From positions 1 to 32,104 of the forward strand of contig PWSB01000204.1 of the NCBI GenBank assembly GCA_003563375.1: a DNA stretch of 32,104 bases, written 5' to 3'. Below the pieces are notes generated by a model. It saw nothing but the letters and a program-made list of their open reading frames with translations. It did no database searches and was not told the origin of the DNA. The translations under genes and the position numbers were made by a program. Positions 1-7,066 of this stretch are shown here, piece after piece. Numbering within the stretch: position 1 is the stretch's first letter; the number at the start of each line of letters is the position of its first letter. The DNA is from Actinomycetota bacterium. Lineage in GTDB: Bacteria; Actinomycetota; Humimicrobiia; Humimicrobiales; Humimicrobiaceae.

Positions 1-40
1 ATAATTGACTACATATTGTATATAATTGACTACAATATGT
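1..40 (+). promoter_or_regulatory. -10 box inside a perfect inverted repeat upstream of the HEPN/MNT pair
   Basis: ACATATTGTA at 11-20 and TACAATATGT at 31-40 are exact reverse complements separated by 10 bases, and a perfect TATAAT (21-26) lies in the spacer. The matching -35 would fall at or just outside the window edge. A 13-base direct repeat, ATAATTGACTACA, occurs at 1-13 and 22-34, overlapping the dyad. A repressor on the two arms would cover the -10 box. The obvious candidate is the winged-helix nucleotidyltransferase encoded immediately downstream, as in autoregulated toxin-antitoxin operons. The repeats are seen directly; the binding protein is inferred. Confidence 0.65.
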
Positions 41-56
41 ATAAAGGAAGTGAATT

Positions 57-638
57 ATGCTAAATAAGCTTTTTTCTTCAAAAACTAGAGTAGAAATCTT
101 GAAGTTATTTTTATTTAATGCAGATGATAGTTTCTACCAAAGGCAGATCTCCACTCTTACCTCTCAATCCATAAGGGGTGTTCAGCGTGAAATTGAAAAA
201 TTAAGTAAAATTGGTATTATTGAAAGCTCCATTCAGGGTAACAGGAATTACTATAAGTTAAATAGAGCTTGCCCCATAGTCCAGGACCTAAAAAATATTT
301 TTTTAAAAACTGTAGGAGTGGCAGAATTACTAAAGGAGAGTTTTTATCAAAAGGGAACCAGGATTGCATTCATCTATGGTTCTTTTGCTAAAGGAGAAGA
401 AAATCTTTTAAGTGATATTGACTTAATGGTTATAGGTGATATAACGTCCAAAGAACTTTCAAGAATTCTTTCCGGGCCTAAGCAAAAACTGATGCGGGAG
501 ATTAATTATGCGGTTTTTTCACCAAACGAATTTAGAGACAGGGCTCAGAACAAAGATCATTTTATAAATTCTATCCTAGATGATAAGAAGATATACATCA
601 TAGGAAATGAGGATGAACTTAGAGGAATTATTAAGTAG
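57..638 (+). CDS. Winged-helix plus nucleotidyltransferase (MNT) antitoxin-like protein
   Basis: Residues 1-70 look like an ArsR/MarR-type winged helix (SFYQRQISTLTSQSIRGVQREI followed by a basic wing), and residues about 100-180 are a minimal nucleotidyltransferase domain. The diagnostic motif is GSFAKG at 108-113 followed by SDID at 119-122, the metal-binding carboxylates of the Pol-beta superfamily. In HEPN/MNT systems such as MntA-HepT the nucleotidyltransferase neutralises the HEPN toxin by AMPylating it. The SD AAAGGAAG lies 6 bases before the ATG. The gene overlaps the next, HEPN, gene by 32 bases, so the two are translationally coupled. The fused DNA-binding domain suggests the protein also represses its own promoter through the inverted repeat at 11-40. 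Alternative reading: a transcription factor with a vestigial NT domain, though the catalytic residues look intact. Confidence 0.8.
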   Translation: MLNKLFSSKTRVEILKLFLFNADDSFYQRQISTLTSQSIRGVQREIEKLSKIGIIESSIQGNRNYYKLNRACPIVQDLKNIFLKTVGVAELLKESFYQKGTRIAFIYGSFAKGEENLLSDIDLMVIGDITSKELSRILSGPKQKLMREINYAVFSPNEFRDRAQNKDHFINSILDDKKIYIIGNEDELRGIIK

Positions 639-1050
639 GGGCAGGCTAAAGCGTCACAAAACTTCAAATAAAGAAATTCAAAACTTGCTTGCGCTTGCAA
701 GAAGAGATATAAAAGATGCAAAAGTTAGAGGACTTTCTTCAGACAGAAGATTTGCCTGTGCCTATAATGCTGTTCTCCAGCTTGCTACAATTATGATTTA
801 TTGTAAAGGATTCAGGCCTCAAGGAATTGGCCACCACTTTGTAGTATTTGAAACTATGAAAATAATAACTGGAACTGATTATCATGAATTGACCGATTAT
901 TTTGATTCCTGCCGGTCAAAAAGGAATATAACTGACTATGATTATGCAGGTGCAATTTCAGATTCAGAAGCAAAGGAGTTAATTGAAGAAGCAGAGAGAT
1001 TTTTAAAAATAACCCTGGACTGGCTCAAGAAAAATTGTAAGGAATTTTAA
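607..1050 (+). CDS. HEPN-domain protein, probable RNase toxin partner of the MNT gene
   Basis: A 147-residue, largely helical protein of the HEPN superfamily. The conserved C-terminal motif is present as RSKRNITDY at 103-111 (Arg-x-x-Arg-Asn-x-x-x-Tyr), a form common in HEPN proteins paired with nucleotidyltransferases. The His of the classic R-x4-6-H RNase motif is not in its usual place. The start overlaps the end of the upstream MNT gene; ATG at 607 and ATG at 613 are both possible and neither has a strong SD, consistent with coupled translation. HEPN partners of MNT proteins are usually RNases that act on tRNA or mRNA. Whether this one is active cannot be told from sequence, and it could instead be a non-catalytic scaffold. 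Confidence 0.75.
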   Translation: MRMNLEELLSRGRLKRHKTSNKEIQNLLALARRDIKDAKVRGLSSDRRFACAYNAVLQLATIMIYCKGFRPQGIGHHFVVFETMKIITGTDYHELTDYFDSCRSKRNITDYDYAGAISDSEAKELIEEAERFLKITLDWLKKNCKEF

Positions 1051-1305
1051 AACAATTAATAGATGTACCCAAATGAAAAGAATATACATTTTTTAAAGCA
1101 ATATGTGATTTTGTTAAGCAATGATAAATCCAGAGGGATCAAGGTATTTTAAGCGGTGGTTTATTGATCCTTTTCGGGGACGGGGCTGGGGTTTTCTATT
1201 GCAAGAGAAATAGCAATATATAAAACGTAAATCAATGTAAGGCAAGATGGACAAAGGCTCGCTTTTTTTCTGTGGGTTTTAGATTAAATAATTTTTTGCA
1301 CTGGT
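1051..1305. other. Non-coding gap with a weak hairpin and a G-rich segment
   Basis: No credible gene is visible. GGATCAA (1136-1142) pairs with TTGATCC (1164-1170) and is followed by TTTTC, a possible weak terminator for the HEPN/MNT operon with a long 21-base loop. A G-rich stretch at 1175-1195 then leads into a second small dyad, TATTGC (1198-1203) with GCAATA (1213-1218). This hairpin plus G-rich layout resembles fragments of REP/MITE-like repeats, but there is no second copy in the window to confirm it. The 3' end of the minus-strand SIS gene follows at 1306, with no convincing minus-strand terminator. Confidence 0.35.
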
Positions 1306-2370
1306 TTAGAGTTTTGGTTTTTTTACTGTATAAGACAAGGATTTGGGCATGTCAGGGTTTAACCCTTTTTTAATGGTCTTAAAAAGTGCAGCTAATTGGA
1401 AAAATGGGATACATTGGAAGGCATTTGCAGATTCATTGGTTGCTTCTTTTCCAGAATAGGACCTTATTCCCCTATCTTGGATACCATCCGTTCCCTTGTT
1501 GCCGAATGTAACTATCTGGGCTCCAAGCTGGCGAAGTTCCATTGCAATATCTTCATACTTAAAAAGCTTGTTATCGGGGTTTAAAACAAGGCAAAGGCTA
1601 TTTATGTCCAGCAATGACTTTGGGCCATGGCTAAATTCATACAGATGGTAAGAGTAAGATGGCACTTGTGACATCTCTTTCATTTTTAGGTCTGCTTCCA
1701 CGCTAAGGCCATAATTAAAACCACTTCCCAATACAAAATATGAACTAAAATCAAATTCATCTATTAATCTTTGTGTATAGTCCTCCATCTCTGGGATATT
1801 AATATCGGATATTATCTTTTTAAAATCCTCTATTATGTTTTTTCTTTTTGCAGCTTTTAAAAGAATAAGGATATAGGCAAGCAGCATACTAGAGAAAGAT
1901 TCTGTCATCACTATGCTTTTTTCTACAGCATCCCTGCATACGAAATAACTTTTGGCTATATTGCAGATAGAACTGTTTTCTCTGCATGATATGCCAAGAA
2001 ATCTAATGTTTTGCCTACCGGTCAGGATTCTAAAAACATCTACAGTCTCTGTGGTCTCTCCCGAACGGGAGAAACCGACGAGTAAGTATTTTTTATCTCT
2101 CTTAAAATAATAATCCGGGTTTAACAATAGTTCGGAACTAGGAATTGCAAGGGCACTTTTTTGAGGCTCTCTTAAGGACCTTGTAAAAAATGCTGCAGAT
2201 TGTGCTAGATTATAGGAGCTGCCGCATCCAAAAAGAATTATCTCATCAATATTCTCAACTGAAATTTTATCGTGTTGAAGCTTTTTACCTATTATGTCAT
2301 CATAAACATTTTCCCAAGTATTATTTTGTTTCATTATTTCCTTATAGGTAGCATAATTTTGAAGCTTCAT
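1306..2370 (-). CDS. Double SIS-domain sugar isomerase/deaminase (GlmS-isomerase/AgaS-like)
   Basis: A 354-residue protein with two SIS folds and no N-terminal glutamine amidotransferase domain. SIS1 has GCGSSYNLA at about 48-56 and FSRSGETTETV at about 100-110, the phosphosugar-binding Ser/Thr loop; IVMTESFSSMLL follows at about 152-163, a signature of GlmS-isomerase-like deaminases. SIS2 starts at about residue 200 with VLGSGFNYG. The family interconverts or deaminates amino-sugar or ketose phosphates (for example glucosamine 6-phosphate to fructose 6-phosphate plus ammonia, or deglycation of Amadori sugars as in FrlB). The ATG begins one base after the stop of the PfkB kinase, so the two are coupled. 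A kinase plus SIS deaminase is a usual pairing for amino-sugar or fructosamine catabolism; the exact substrate is unknown. Confidence 0.8.
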   Translation of the reverse strand: MKLQNYATYKEIMKQNNTWENVYDDIIGKKLQHDKISVENIDEIILFGCGSSYNLAQSAAFFTRSLREPQKSALAIPSSELLLNPDYYFKRDKKYLLVGFSRSGETTETVDVFRILTGRQNIRFLGISCRENSSICNIAKSYFVCRDAVEKSIVMTESFSSMLLAYILILLKAAKRKNIIEDFKKIISDINIPEMEDYTQRLIDEFDFSSYFVLGSGFNYGLSVEADLKMKEMSQVPSYSYHLYEFSHGPKSLLDINSLCLVLNPDNKLFKYEDIAMELRQLGAQIVTFGNKGTDGIQDRGIRSYSGKEATNESANAFQCIPFFQLAALFKTIKKGLNPDMPKSLSYTVKKPKL

Positions 2371-2371
2371 A

Positions 2372-3355
2372 TCATAGCCTTTCTTTTTGTTTTACTATAT
2401 CATATTTTTCCCTTATATCATTGAATTTGCTTTCTTCTCCTACTCCTCCGATATATTCTATGCTTTTTTCTGCACAGTAATTTGCAAATTCCATTGTTTT
2501 TTCAATAGGAAAATCTTTTAAAAAACAAAATATAAAACCTGCATCAAAATTGTCTCCTGCACCAGTTCCATCGATAAAGTTATCATTTAAGGTGTTATTG
2601 CACCGGAATCGATATTCTTTACCGTCGATTACAGCGAGCTGGCCCTCTTTGCCGAGCTTAATAATGACTTTGGGTACTGTTTCAGCTAGTTTATAGGCAG
2701 CTCTTTTTCTGTCGGTCTGTTTTGATATATTCAAGGCTTCATTTTCATTTAAAAAAAGAATATCTACCAAAGGCAAGATATCAAAGATCTCCGAATCCCA
2801 TTTTTCTTCAGGGTCATAATTTGTATCGAATGAAAATGTTATATTCTTGGATAAACTCTTAATTTTTTTTATGAACTGAGCATAATCTTTCTTGAGGTTT
2901 TGCATTATATAATAGGATGAAAAGTGTATATGCTTGATTTGTTCTATTTTTTTTAAAGAAATTTCAGAAAAACTAAGTTTTTTGACTGTTTCTATAGATG
3001 TGATCTGGCTTTTATCTTGTTCGTATGAAAGGTTTATAGTCAGACCTGTAACGCTATCCTTACTTATAATAATATCATCAGTATAAGTCCCGCTTTTTTT
3101 CAGACATTCAATAAGGTGGTGCCCAAAATAATCATTTCCTATTTTTGAGATTATCCCGGTCCTGATTCCCAGGCTGGAAAGAATAGATGAAAATATTCCA
3201 CCGGACCCGCCCACTACCAAGTTGTAATTTTGTGCAAGTATCTCGGTCCCTAAATCCGGTAAGACTTTAAGCCCGCACATTATGATATCAATGTTTAAAT
3301 CTCCGATTACCAGGCATTCTGGAAAGGTTTGCCGGTCTTTTTTTTCAGTTATCAT
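2372..3355 (-). CDS. PfkB (ribokinase)-family carbohydrate kinase
   Basis: A 327-residue ribokinase-fold kinase. The N-terminal GDLNIDI and VVGGSGGIFSSILSSLG segments form the sugar site, and the C-terminal PfkB signature DGTGAGDNFDAGF places the catalytic Asp at about residue 268. It phosphorylates a sugar or sugar phosphate in the cytoplasm; specificity cannot be assigned. It is the first gene of a two-gene minus-strand operon with the SIS isomerase. The promoter is TTGACA-18-TATAAT on the minus strand at 3414-3443, directly followed by a 19-bp dyad (3395-3413) and then a near-match to the LacI-type operator (3368-3377) in the 5' untranslated region. It is therefore probably co-regulated with the transporter operon beginning at 4830. 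Confidence 0.85.
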   Translation of the reverse strand: MITEKKDRQTFPECLVIGDLNIDIIMCGLKVLPDLGTEILAQNYNLVVGGSGGIFSSILSSLGIRTGIISKIGNDYFGHHLIECLKKSGTYTDDIIISKDSVTGLTINLSYEQDKSQITSIETVKKLSFSEISLKKIEQIKHIHFSSYYIMQNLKKDYAQFIKKIKSLSKNITFSFDTNYDPEEKWDSEIFDILPLVDILFLNENEALNISKQTDRKRAAYKLAETVPKVIIKLGKEGQLAVIDGKEYRFRCNNTLNDNFIDGTGAGDNFDAGFIFCFLKDFPIEKTMEFANYCAEKSIEYIGGVGEESKFNDIREKYDIVKQKERL

Positions 3356-3367
3356 TTAAATTGCCAT

Positions 3368-3377
3368 TAAGCGTTTA
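3368..3377. promoter_or_regulatory. LacI-type operator-like site (TAAGCGTTTA) in the PfkB 5' UTR
   Basis: TAAGCGTTTA differs by one base from the perfect palindrome TAAGCGCTTA upstream of the lacI gene. It sits between the PfkB promoter and its start codon, where a bound repressor would block elongation or initiation. Confidence 0.5.
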
Positions 3378-3394
3378 TTTTCGTTTATCATGTA

Positions 3395-3413
3395 TAGTTC
3401 AATTTTCGTACTA
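3395..3413. promoter_or_regulatory. 19-bp dyad operator, copy 1 (PfkB/SIS operon)
   Basis: Read on the minus strand, this is TAGTACGAAAATTGAACTA. It abuts the -10 box of the PfkB promoter on its downstream side. It matches the site at 4748-4766 at 17 of 19 positions and the site at 14620-14638 at 14 of 19. The ends are inverted repeats (TAGT and ACTA). The ROK-family protein at 13299-14561 is the favoured binder. Confidence 0.6.
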
Positions 3414-3443
3414 ATTATATTCTTATGATTGGCTGCTTGTCAA
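3414..3443 (-). promoter_or_regulatory. Promoter of the PfkB-SIS operon
   Basis: On the minus strand a perfect -35, TTGACA (3438-3443), and a perfect -10, TATAAT (3414-3419), are separated by 18 bases. A sigma-70-type promoter this good, with a dyad directly after the -10, points to a strong promoter held down by a repressor. Confidence 0.75.
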
Positions 3444-3547
3444 ATAAATATATGACAATTTTTCTTCAGGTATCCCAGCTATTATTCAAAAAACTTTAGC
3501 CATATAATTGGGAAGTTCAAAAAATTCTATATTTATTTCTGTATGTC

Positions 3548-3583
3548 TGTTAAAATGATTAAAATTAATCAGGTAAGCGCTTA
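3548..3583 (+). promoter_or_regulatory. lacI promoter (extended -10) with palindromic operator
   Basis: TG-T-TAAAAT at 3548-3556 is an extended -10 element; there is no good -35. The perfect 10-bp palindrome TAAGCGCTTA (3574-3583), with the central CG typical of LacI-family operators, falls just downstream of the predicted start of transcription and 9 bases before the SD. Autoregulation by the LacI-family product is the natural reading. Confidence 0.55.
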
Positions 3584-3605
3584 AATGGTCCTGAAAGGAT
3601 GTATT

Positions 3606-4598
3606 TTGGCTAATTATGAAGATATTGCTGGTCTTGCCCGGGTTTCTATAGCTACTGTTTCACATGTTATAAATGGGACCAGGTTTGTACTCCCCGAAAC
3701 TCAGAAACGTGTAAGGGAGGCAATGAAAAAATTAAAATACAGGCCAAACCTGTATGCCAGGGGCCTTGCAACAGGCAAAACAAATACGGTAGGGCTTGTA
3801 ATATCAAATATTAACAACCCTTTCTATCCTGAACTTGTGCAGGGTACCGAAGAAGTCGCAGTTAAAAATAATTATAATGTTTTTCTGTGCAGCACCGATT
3901 ATGACTTGAAGAAAGGTTTGAGTACAATCGGGGCCCTTATAAGCAGGAAGATCGATGGTATCATACTTGCCTCAAGCCAAATAGACGACTCAATCATCAA
4001 TGAAATTATAGACTATGGTATAAATTTTGTAATGGTAGACTGGGGTAACAGGAATATTAAAACCGACAGCATTATTTTTGATTATAGGGTTGGCATACAG
4101 GAAGCAATAAATCACCTGGTTGACCGCGGCCATAAAAGGATTTTTTTTATAAGCGGCCCCAAAAAACATAAAACTTCCATTGTAAGGATTAATAATTTTG
4201 TAGAATCCATTAAGAATTTAAACAAAGGTGATTTAGAATACAAGATCGTAGGGGGCAATCACAAACTCGAAGGAGGTTATAAAGCAGCAAAGGAAATAAT
4301 CAAATCGGATAAAATACCCAGCGCGGTCATCTGTTCCAATGATTTTACGGCTATAGGTGCGATGCATTCCTTTATGGACAGCGGATTGAAGATACCTGAT
4401 GATATATCAATAATAGGTCTTGATAATATAAAACTTACCGAAATACTCAAGCCTAGCCTTACTACCATCGAATTAGAAAGATATAATATAGGAAAAACAT
4501 TGATGCAGCTGCTTATAAACAGGGTAGATAAACCGGAACTGCCTCTTCAAAAAAAAGTATTTAAAACCAAACTTATCGTTAGAGAAAGTACTTCTTAG
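3606..4598 (+). CDS. LacI-family transcriptional regulator
   Basis: The N-terminal helix-turn-helix is YEDIAGLARVSIATVSHVIN, followed by the hinge (KLKYRPNLYARGLATGKTNTVGLVI) and a periplasmic-binding-protein-like sugar-sensing domain to the C terminus. I place the start at TTG 3606, not at the upstream in-frame ATG (3585). The SD GAAAGGA (3593-3599) is 6 bases before TTG, the resulting N terminus (M-A-N-Y-E-D-I) matches the family, and the ATG at 3585 has no SD and abuts the operator. Length is then 330 residues, typical for the family. Four TAAGCRCTTA-like sites (3368, 3574, 4670, 4682) surround the gene, so it probably controls itself, the divergent PfkB-SIS operon and the downstream transporter operon. 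The ligand is unknown but is likely the transported sugar or a derivative. Confidence 0.9.
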   Translation: MANYEDIAGLARVSIATVSHVINGTRFVLPETQKRVREAMKKLKYRPNLYARGLATGKTNTVGLVISNINNPFYPELVQGTEEVAVKNNYNVFLCSTDYDLKKGLSTIGALISRKIDGIILASSQIDDSIINEIIDYGINFVMVDWGNRNIKTDSIIFDYRVGIQEAINHLVDRGHKRIFFISGPKKHKTSIVRINNFVESIKNLNKGDLEYKIVGGNHKLEGGYKAAKEIIKSDKIPSAVICSNDFTAIGAMHSFMDSGLKIPDDISIIGLDNIKLTEILKPSLTTIELERYNIGKTLMQLLINRVDKPELPLQKKVFKTKLIVRESTS

Positions 4599-4637
4599 CA
4601 ACACCTAGGGGTAGATTAAAAAATTATGGGTTAAAAC

Positions 4638-4666
4638 TTGACAAGAAAAAATAACTCTTATATGCT
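4638..4666 (+). promoter_or_regulatory. Operon A promoter P1
   Basis: Perfect -35 TTGACA (4638-4643), 17-base spacer, -10 TATGCT (4661-4666, four of six consensus). The tandem LacI-type operators begin four bases later. Confidence 0.6.
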
Positions 4667-4696
4667 ATTTAAGCACTTACGTAAGCACTTAAATAG
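4665..4696. promoter_or_regulatory. Tandem LacI-type operators at operon A P1
   Basis: TAAGCACTTA occurs at 4670-4679 and again at 4682-4691, one turn of helix-like spacing (12 bp) apart. The two copies lie in a larger imperfect dyad running from CTATTTAAG (4665) to CTTAAATAG (4696), with only four mismatched positions over 32 bp. Each copy differs from the lacI-proximal palindrome TAAGCGCTTA by one base. Position just downstream of the P1 -10 box indicates repression. Confidence 0.65.
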
Positions 4697-4713
4697 AAAA
4701 AGTTAGAAAAGAA

Positions 4714-4741
4714 TTGACAAACTTCTTTTTCAAATTAAAAT
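4714..4741 (+). promoter_or_regulatory. Operon A promoter P2
   Basis: Perfect -35 TTGACA (4714-4719), 16-base spacer, -10 TAAAAT (4736-4741). The 19-bp dyad follows six bases downstream, the same arrangement as at the PfkB promoter. Confidence 0.55.
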
Positions 4742-4747
4742 AAGAAT

Positions 4748-4766
4748 TAGTACGAACTTTGAACTA
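4748..4766. promoter_or_regulatory. 19-bp dyad operator, copy 2 (operon A)
   Basis: TAGTACGAACTTTGAACTA; the surrounding bases AATTAGTACGAA and TTGAACTATA are also shared with copy 1 at 3395-3413. It lies between P2 and the first gene of operon A. Confidence 0.6.
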
Positions 4767-4829
4767 TAAGAGGGTTTATCTTGACATATGCCTTGAAAAC
4801 AAGTGATTTAACAATGATCCAAACATAAT

Positions 4830-5921
4830 ATGAATTCAAAACAAAGAGTGCTTACTGCTTTAGACCACCTTGAGCCTGACAGAGTGCCTATGGTTTCGAG
4901 CTTTACGCCAGAGTTTGCTTCCAAACTAAAAAAATATTTTGGCCTAAGAGACAGCCTGGTAAATCCGCATGGCGGCATCGAGCATGACTTAGAGGTAAGG
5001 CTTGGAAATGATATATTGCAGACAGCCCAGGGTTTTGCAAATTCATATTATCAAAATTTTGACCATGGCTATACTGATGATTGGGGAATTGAATGGAAAA
5101 TAGTAGGCTACCAAACTTCGAAGGGGCCCGGGAAATATACTGAGATCGCCAATAATCCTCTTTCCGATGATAGCTGCATAGAATCATATCTTCCTCCTGA
5201 CCCTCTGGATGAAAAGAAATATGAGTCTTCAAAAAAACTAGTGCAGGATTTTGGTGAAACACACGCAATAATGGGAGTCATAGTCTGTACAGTATTCGAA
5301 ACTGCCTGGGCACTTAGGGGCCTTGATAAGTTGATGATAGACCTTGCCCTAAATGAAGACACCGCACAGAAAATTCTTGATATCCCATTCAAGTATCATC
5401 TTGAAGCTGGCAAAAAACTTGCCGGGCTGGGCGTGGATATGATTTGGACAGGTGATGATGTCGGGGGCCAAAACAGCATGATGATATCACCTCAAACCTG
5501 GAAAAAATTTCTTAAACCTCGGATGGCAACAATATTCGAGGAGGTAAAAAAGATAAATAAAGATATCAAGATAGCCTACCACTCTGATGGATATATCTAT
5601 CCCATAATAGATGACCTTATAGAGATCGGATTGGATGTGCTAAATCCCGTTCAGCCTAAAAGCATGGATCCAAATTATTTAAAAAAACGTTATGGCAAAA
5701 ACTTAAGCTTATGGGGGACAATTGATATCCAGCATACCCTTCCTTTTGGGACCGAGCAAGAGGTGGCCGATGAAGTAAAGACAAGGATAAAAAACCTAGC
5801 TCCGGGGGGAGGTTTTATTATAGCACCGACCCATAATGTTCAAATAGACACTTCAATTGAAAACTTTTTTGCCTTTTGGAATACAGTTAAGGAATACGGT
5901 CGCTATCCAATAAATACCTAA
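4830..5921 (+). CDS. UroD-like (uroporphyrinogen decarboxylase/MtaA superfamily) protein, non-heme
   Basis: A 363-residue protein of the UroD/corrinoid methyltransferase superfamily: N-terminal SKQRVLTALDHLEPDRVPMV, central TGDDVGGQNSMMISP, and C-terminal LAPGGGFI followed by HNVQID. It lacks the substrate-site signature of true heme-pathway UroD near the N terminus, and there are no heme genes nearby. The site where MtaA/MtbA methyltransferases have the zinc ligands His-x-Cys reads HSDG here (His251, Asp253), so a Cys ligand is replaced by Asp. It is the first gene of the transporter/GH4/gal operon. A paralogue (30046) sits in the second transporter operon, implying a shared, undefined role in sugar use. 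The SD before the ATG is poor. Confidence 0.75.
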   Translation: MNSKQRVLTALDHLEPDRVPMVSSFTPEFASKLKKYFGLRDSLVNPHGGIEHDLEVRLGNDILQTAQGFANSYYQNFDHGYTDDWGIEWKIVGYQTSKGPGKYTEIANNPLSDDSCIESYLPPDPLDEKKYESSKKLVQDFGETHAIMGVIVCTVFETAWALRGLDKLMIDLALNEDTAQKILDIPFKYHLEAGKKLAGLGVDMIWTGDDVGGQNSMMISPQTWKKFLKPRMATIFEEVKKINKDIKIAYHSDGYIYPIIDDLIEIGLDVLNPVQPKSMDPNYLKKRYGKNLSLWGTIDIQHTLPFGTEQEVADEVKTRIKNLAPGGGFIIAPTHNVQIDTSIENFFAFWNTVKEYGRYPINT

Positions 5922-5994
5922 AACCTTTAAAGGGAGGAGGGATTATAAATAGATATTTTTTTACAAATAAGTATTAAAAAGAAAAGGAGAGAAA

Positions 5995-7008
5995 ATGAGA
6001 AAACCAATTAAGGTAATTTTGTATATCACAATAGCTGCAATACTAGCCTTTGGCCTTGCAAGCTGCAGGCCAGCAGCCGAAACCCCGGCCGCTGCACCTG
6101 CTGAAGAGGCGTCAGCCGAAGAAGCCAGAGATATAACCATTGCTACAATCACCTATTCCAACGAGATCGAATGGTTCTTTATTCTGGATCAAAACTACAG
6201 GGATGTTGCTGCTGAACTGGGTATAGAGCTGGTGCAGGTAGATGCAGAGATGGACCCTCAGACTCAGGTGGATTTGATTGAGCAGATGACCCAGAGAGGT
6301 GTCGATGCAATACTTATATCCCCCGTAGACCCCCAGGTGATAAGAGCTGCAGTGCAGGATGCACTGGATGCAGGTATTATCGTACTTATACAAGGCCAGG
6401 AAAGGGAGACAGTCCCCTGGTCGACAGCCAATTTCGGTTATGATGAAGCTCAGATGGGCACCTTGACAGGAGAGATTGCAGCAGCAGGTGTAAAAGATAA
6501 ATTCCCTGATGCCACTGAATTAAAGGTTGCTGTATTAGGAGACCCCGGCTGGGCTTCCTCGATTATAAGGATGGATGGGGCAAAACAAGCATTGATGGAT
6601 AACCTTCCTGATGTGAATATTGATTTTGTCCTGGACCACGTCCTCGGGGTGACCATTGAAACTGCAACCAATGTTATAGAAAGCGCTCTGCAGCAGCATC
6701 CTGACCTTAGGACCGTAGTGGGCATAAATGATGACGCTGCGATAGGTGCTGTAGGTGCAATGCAGTCAGCAGGAATTGATATCTCAGAAGCATGCATAGC
6801 GGGTGCTGGAAATAATAGAGGTACTTGGCCCTATATTGACAGGGGAGAGATACTTGGAAGTGTTGACCTGAACCATAGGGGGACAGCTGAAGTGGCTATC
6901 AATGCAGTTGTTAGCCTGCTGGATGGCGAAGAAGTCCCTGAGATGATGTATATCGACATGATAAAGGTAACTCCAGAAAACTTAGATAATTGGTATACCG
7001 GTGAATAA
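5995..7008 (+). CDS. Sugar ABC transporter substrate-binding lipoprotein (RbsB-like, CUT2)
   Basis: A type-II signal peptide ends at the lipobox LASC (Cys at about residue 24), followed by an Ala/Glu/Pro-rich linker (about 25-44) and a periplasmic-binding fold of the ribose/galactose type (TYSNEIEWFFILDQNYRDVA, VDAILISPVDPQ, VVGINDDAAIGAVGAM). The mature protein would be membrane-anchored and face outside or the periplasm, delivering a monosaccharide or small glycoside to the permease. The SD AAGGAG (5984-5989) is well placed. The hairpin immediately after the stop (7024-7055) is of the kind that raises binding-protein message over the downstream genes. The linked GH4 and galK/galT genes suggest a galactose-containing or related ligand, by inference. 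Confidence 0.9.
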   Translation: MRKPIKVILYITIAAILAFGLASCRPAAETPAAAPAEEASAEEARDITIATITYSNEIEWFFILDQNYRDVAAELGIELVQVDAEMDPQTQVDLIEQMTQRGVDAILISPVDPQVIRAAVQDALDAGIIVLIQGQERETVPWSTANFGYDEAQMGTLTGEIAAAGVKDKFPDATELKVAVLGDPGWASSIIRMDGAKQALMDNLPDVNIDFVLDHVLGVTIETATNVIESALQQHPDLRTVVGINDDAAIGAVGAMQSAGIDISEACIAGAGNNRGTWPYIDRGEILGSVDLNHRGTAEVAINAVVSLLDGEEVPEMMYIDMIKVTPENLDNWYTGE

Positions 7009-7023
7009 ATAAGACACATAAAT

Positions 7024-7055
7024 GGCAGGGCAAAATTTAATTTTTTTGCCCTGCC
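7024..7055 (+). terminator. Intercistronic hairpin after the binding-protein gene
   Basis: GGCAGGGCAAAA (7024-7035) and TTTTGCCCTGCC (7044-7055) form a perfect 12-bp stem with an 8-base AT loop. No U-tract follows, so it is more likely a message-stabilising or partial-attenuation element than a full terminator. It gives the common pattern of more binding protein than ATPase/permease. Confidence 0.7.
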
Positions 7056-7066
7056 AACATTTAAAA

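Noticed and set aside
1396..1584. Plus-strand frame of 62 codons opposite the SIS gene
   Set aside because: Antisense shadow of a well-supported coding region, without an SD or similarity; the same holds for the other overlapping antisense frames in the window.
4781..4809. A third TTGACA (4781-4786) before the operon A start
   Set aside because: The hexamer at the right spacing (TGATTT) is a poor -10, and the two upstream promoters are better.
4830..5921. Calling this gene hemE (uroporphyrinogen decarboxylase of heme synthesis)
   Set aside because: The N-terminal heme-pathway UroD signature is missing, there are no heme genes nearby, and the context is sugar transport.
5931..5941. Strong purine-rich SD-like AGGGAGGAGGG after the first UroD-like gene
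   Set aside because: No start codon follows at usual spacing and the next gene has its own SD at 5984; likely incidental or a decayed site.
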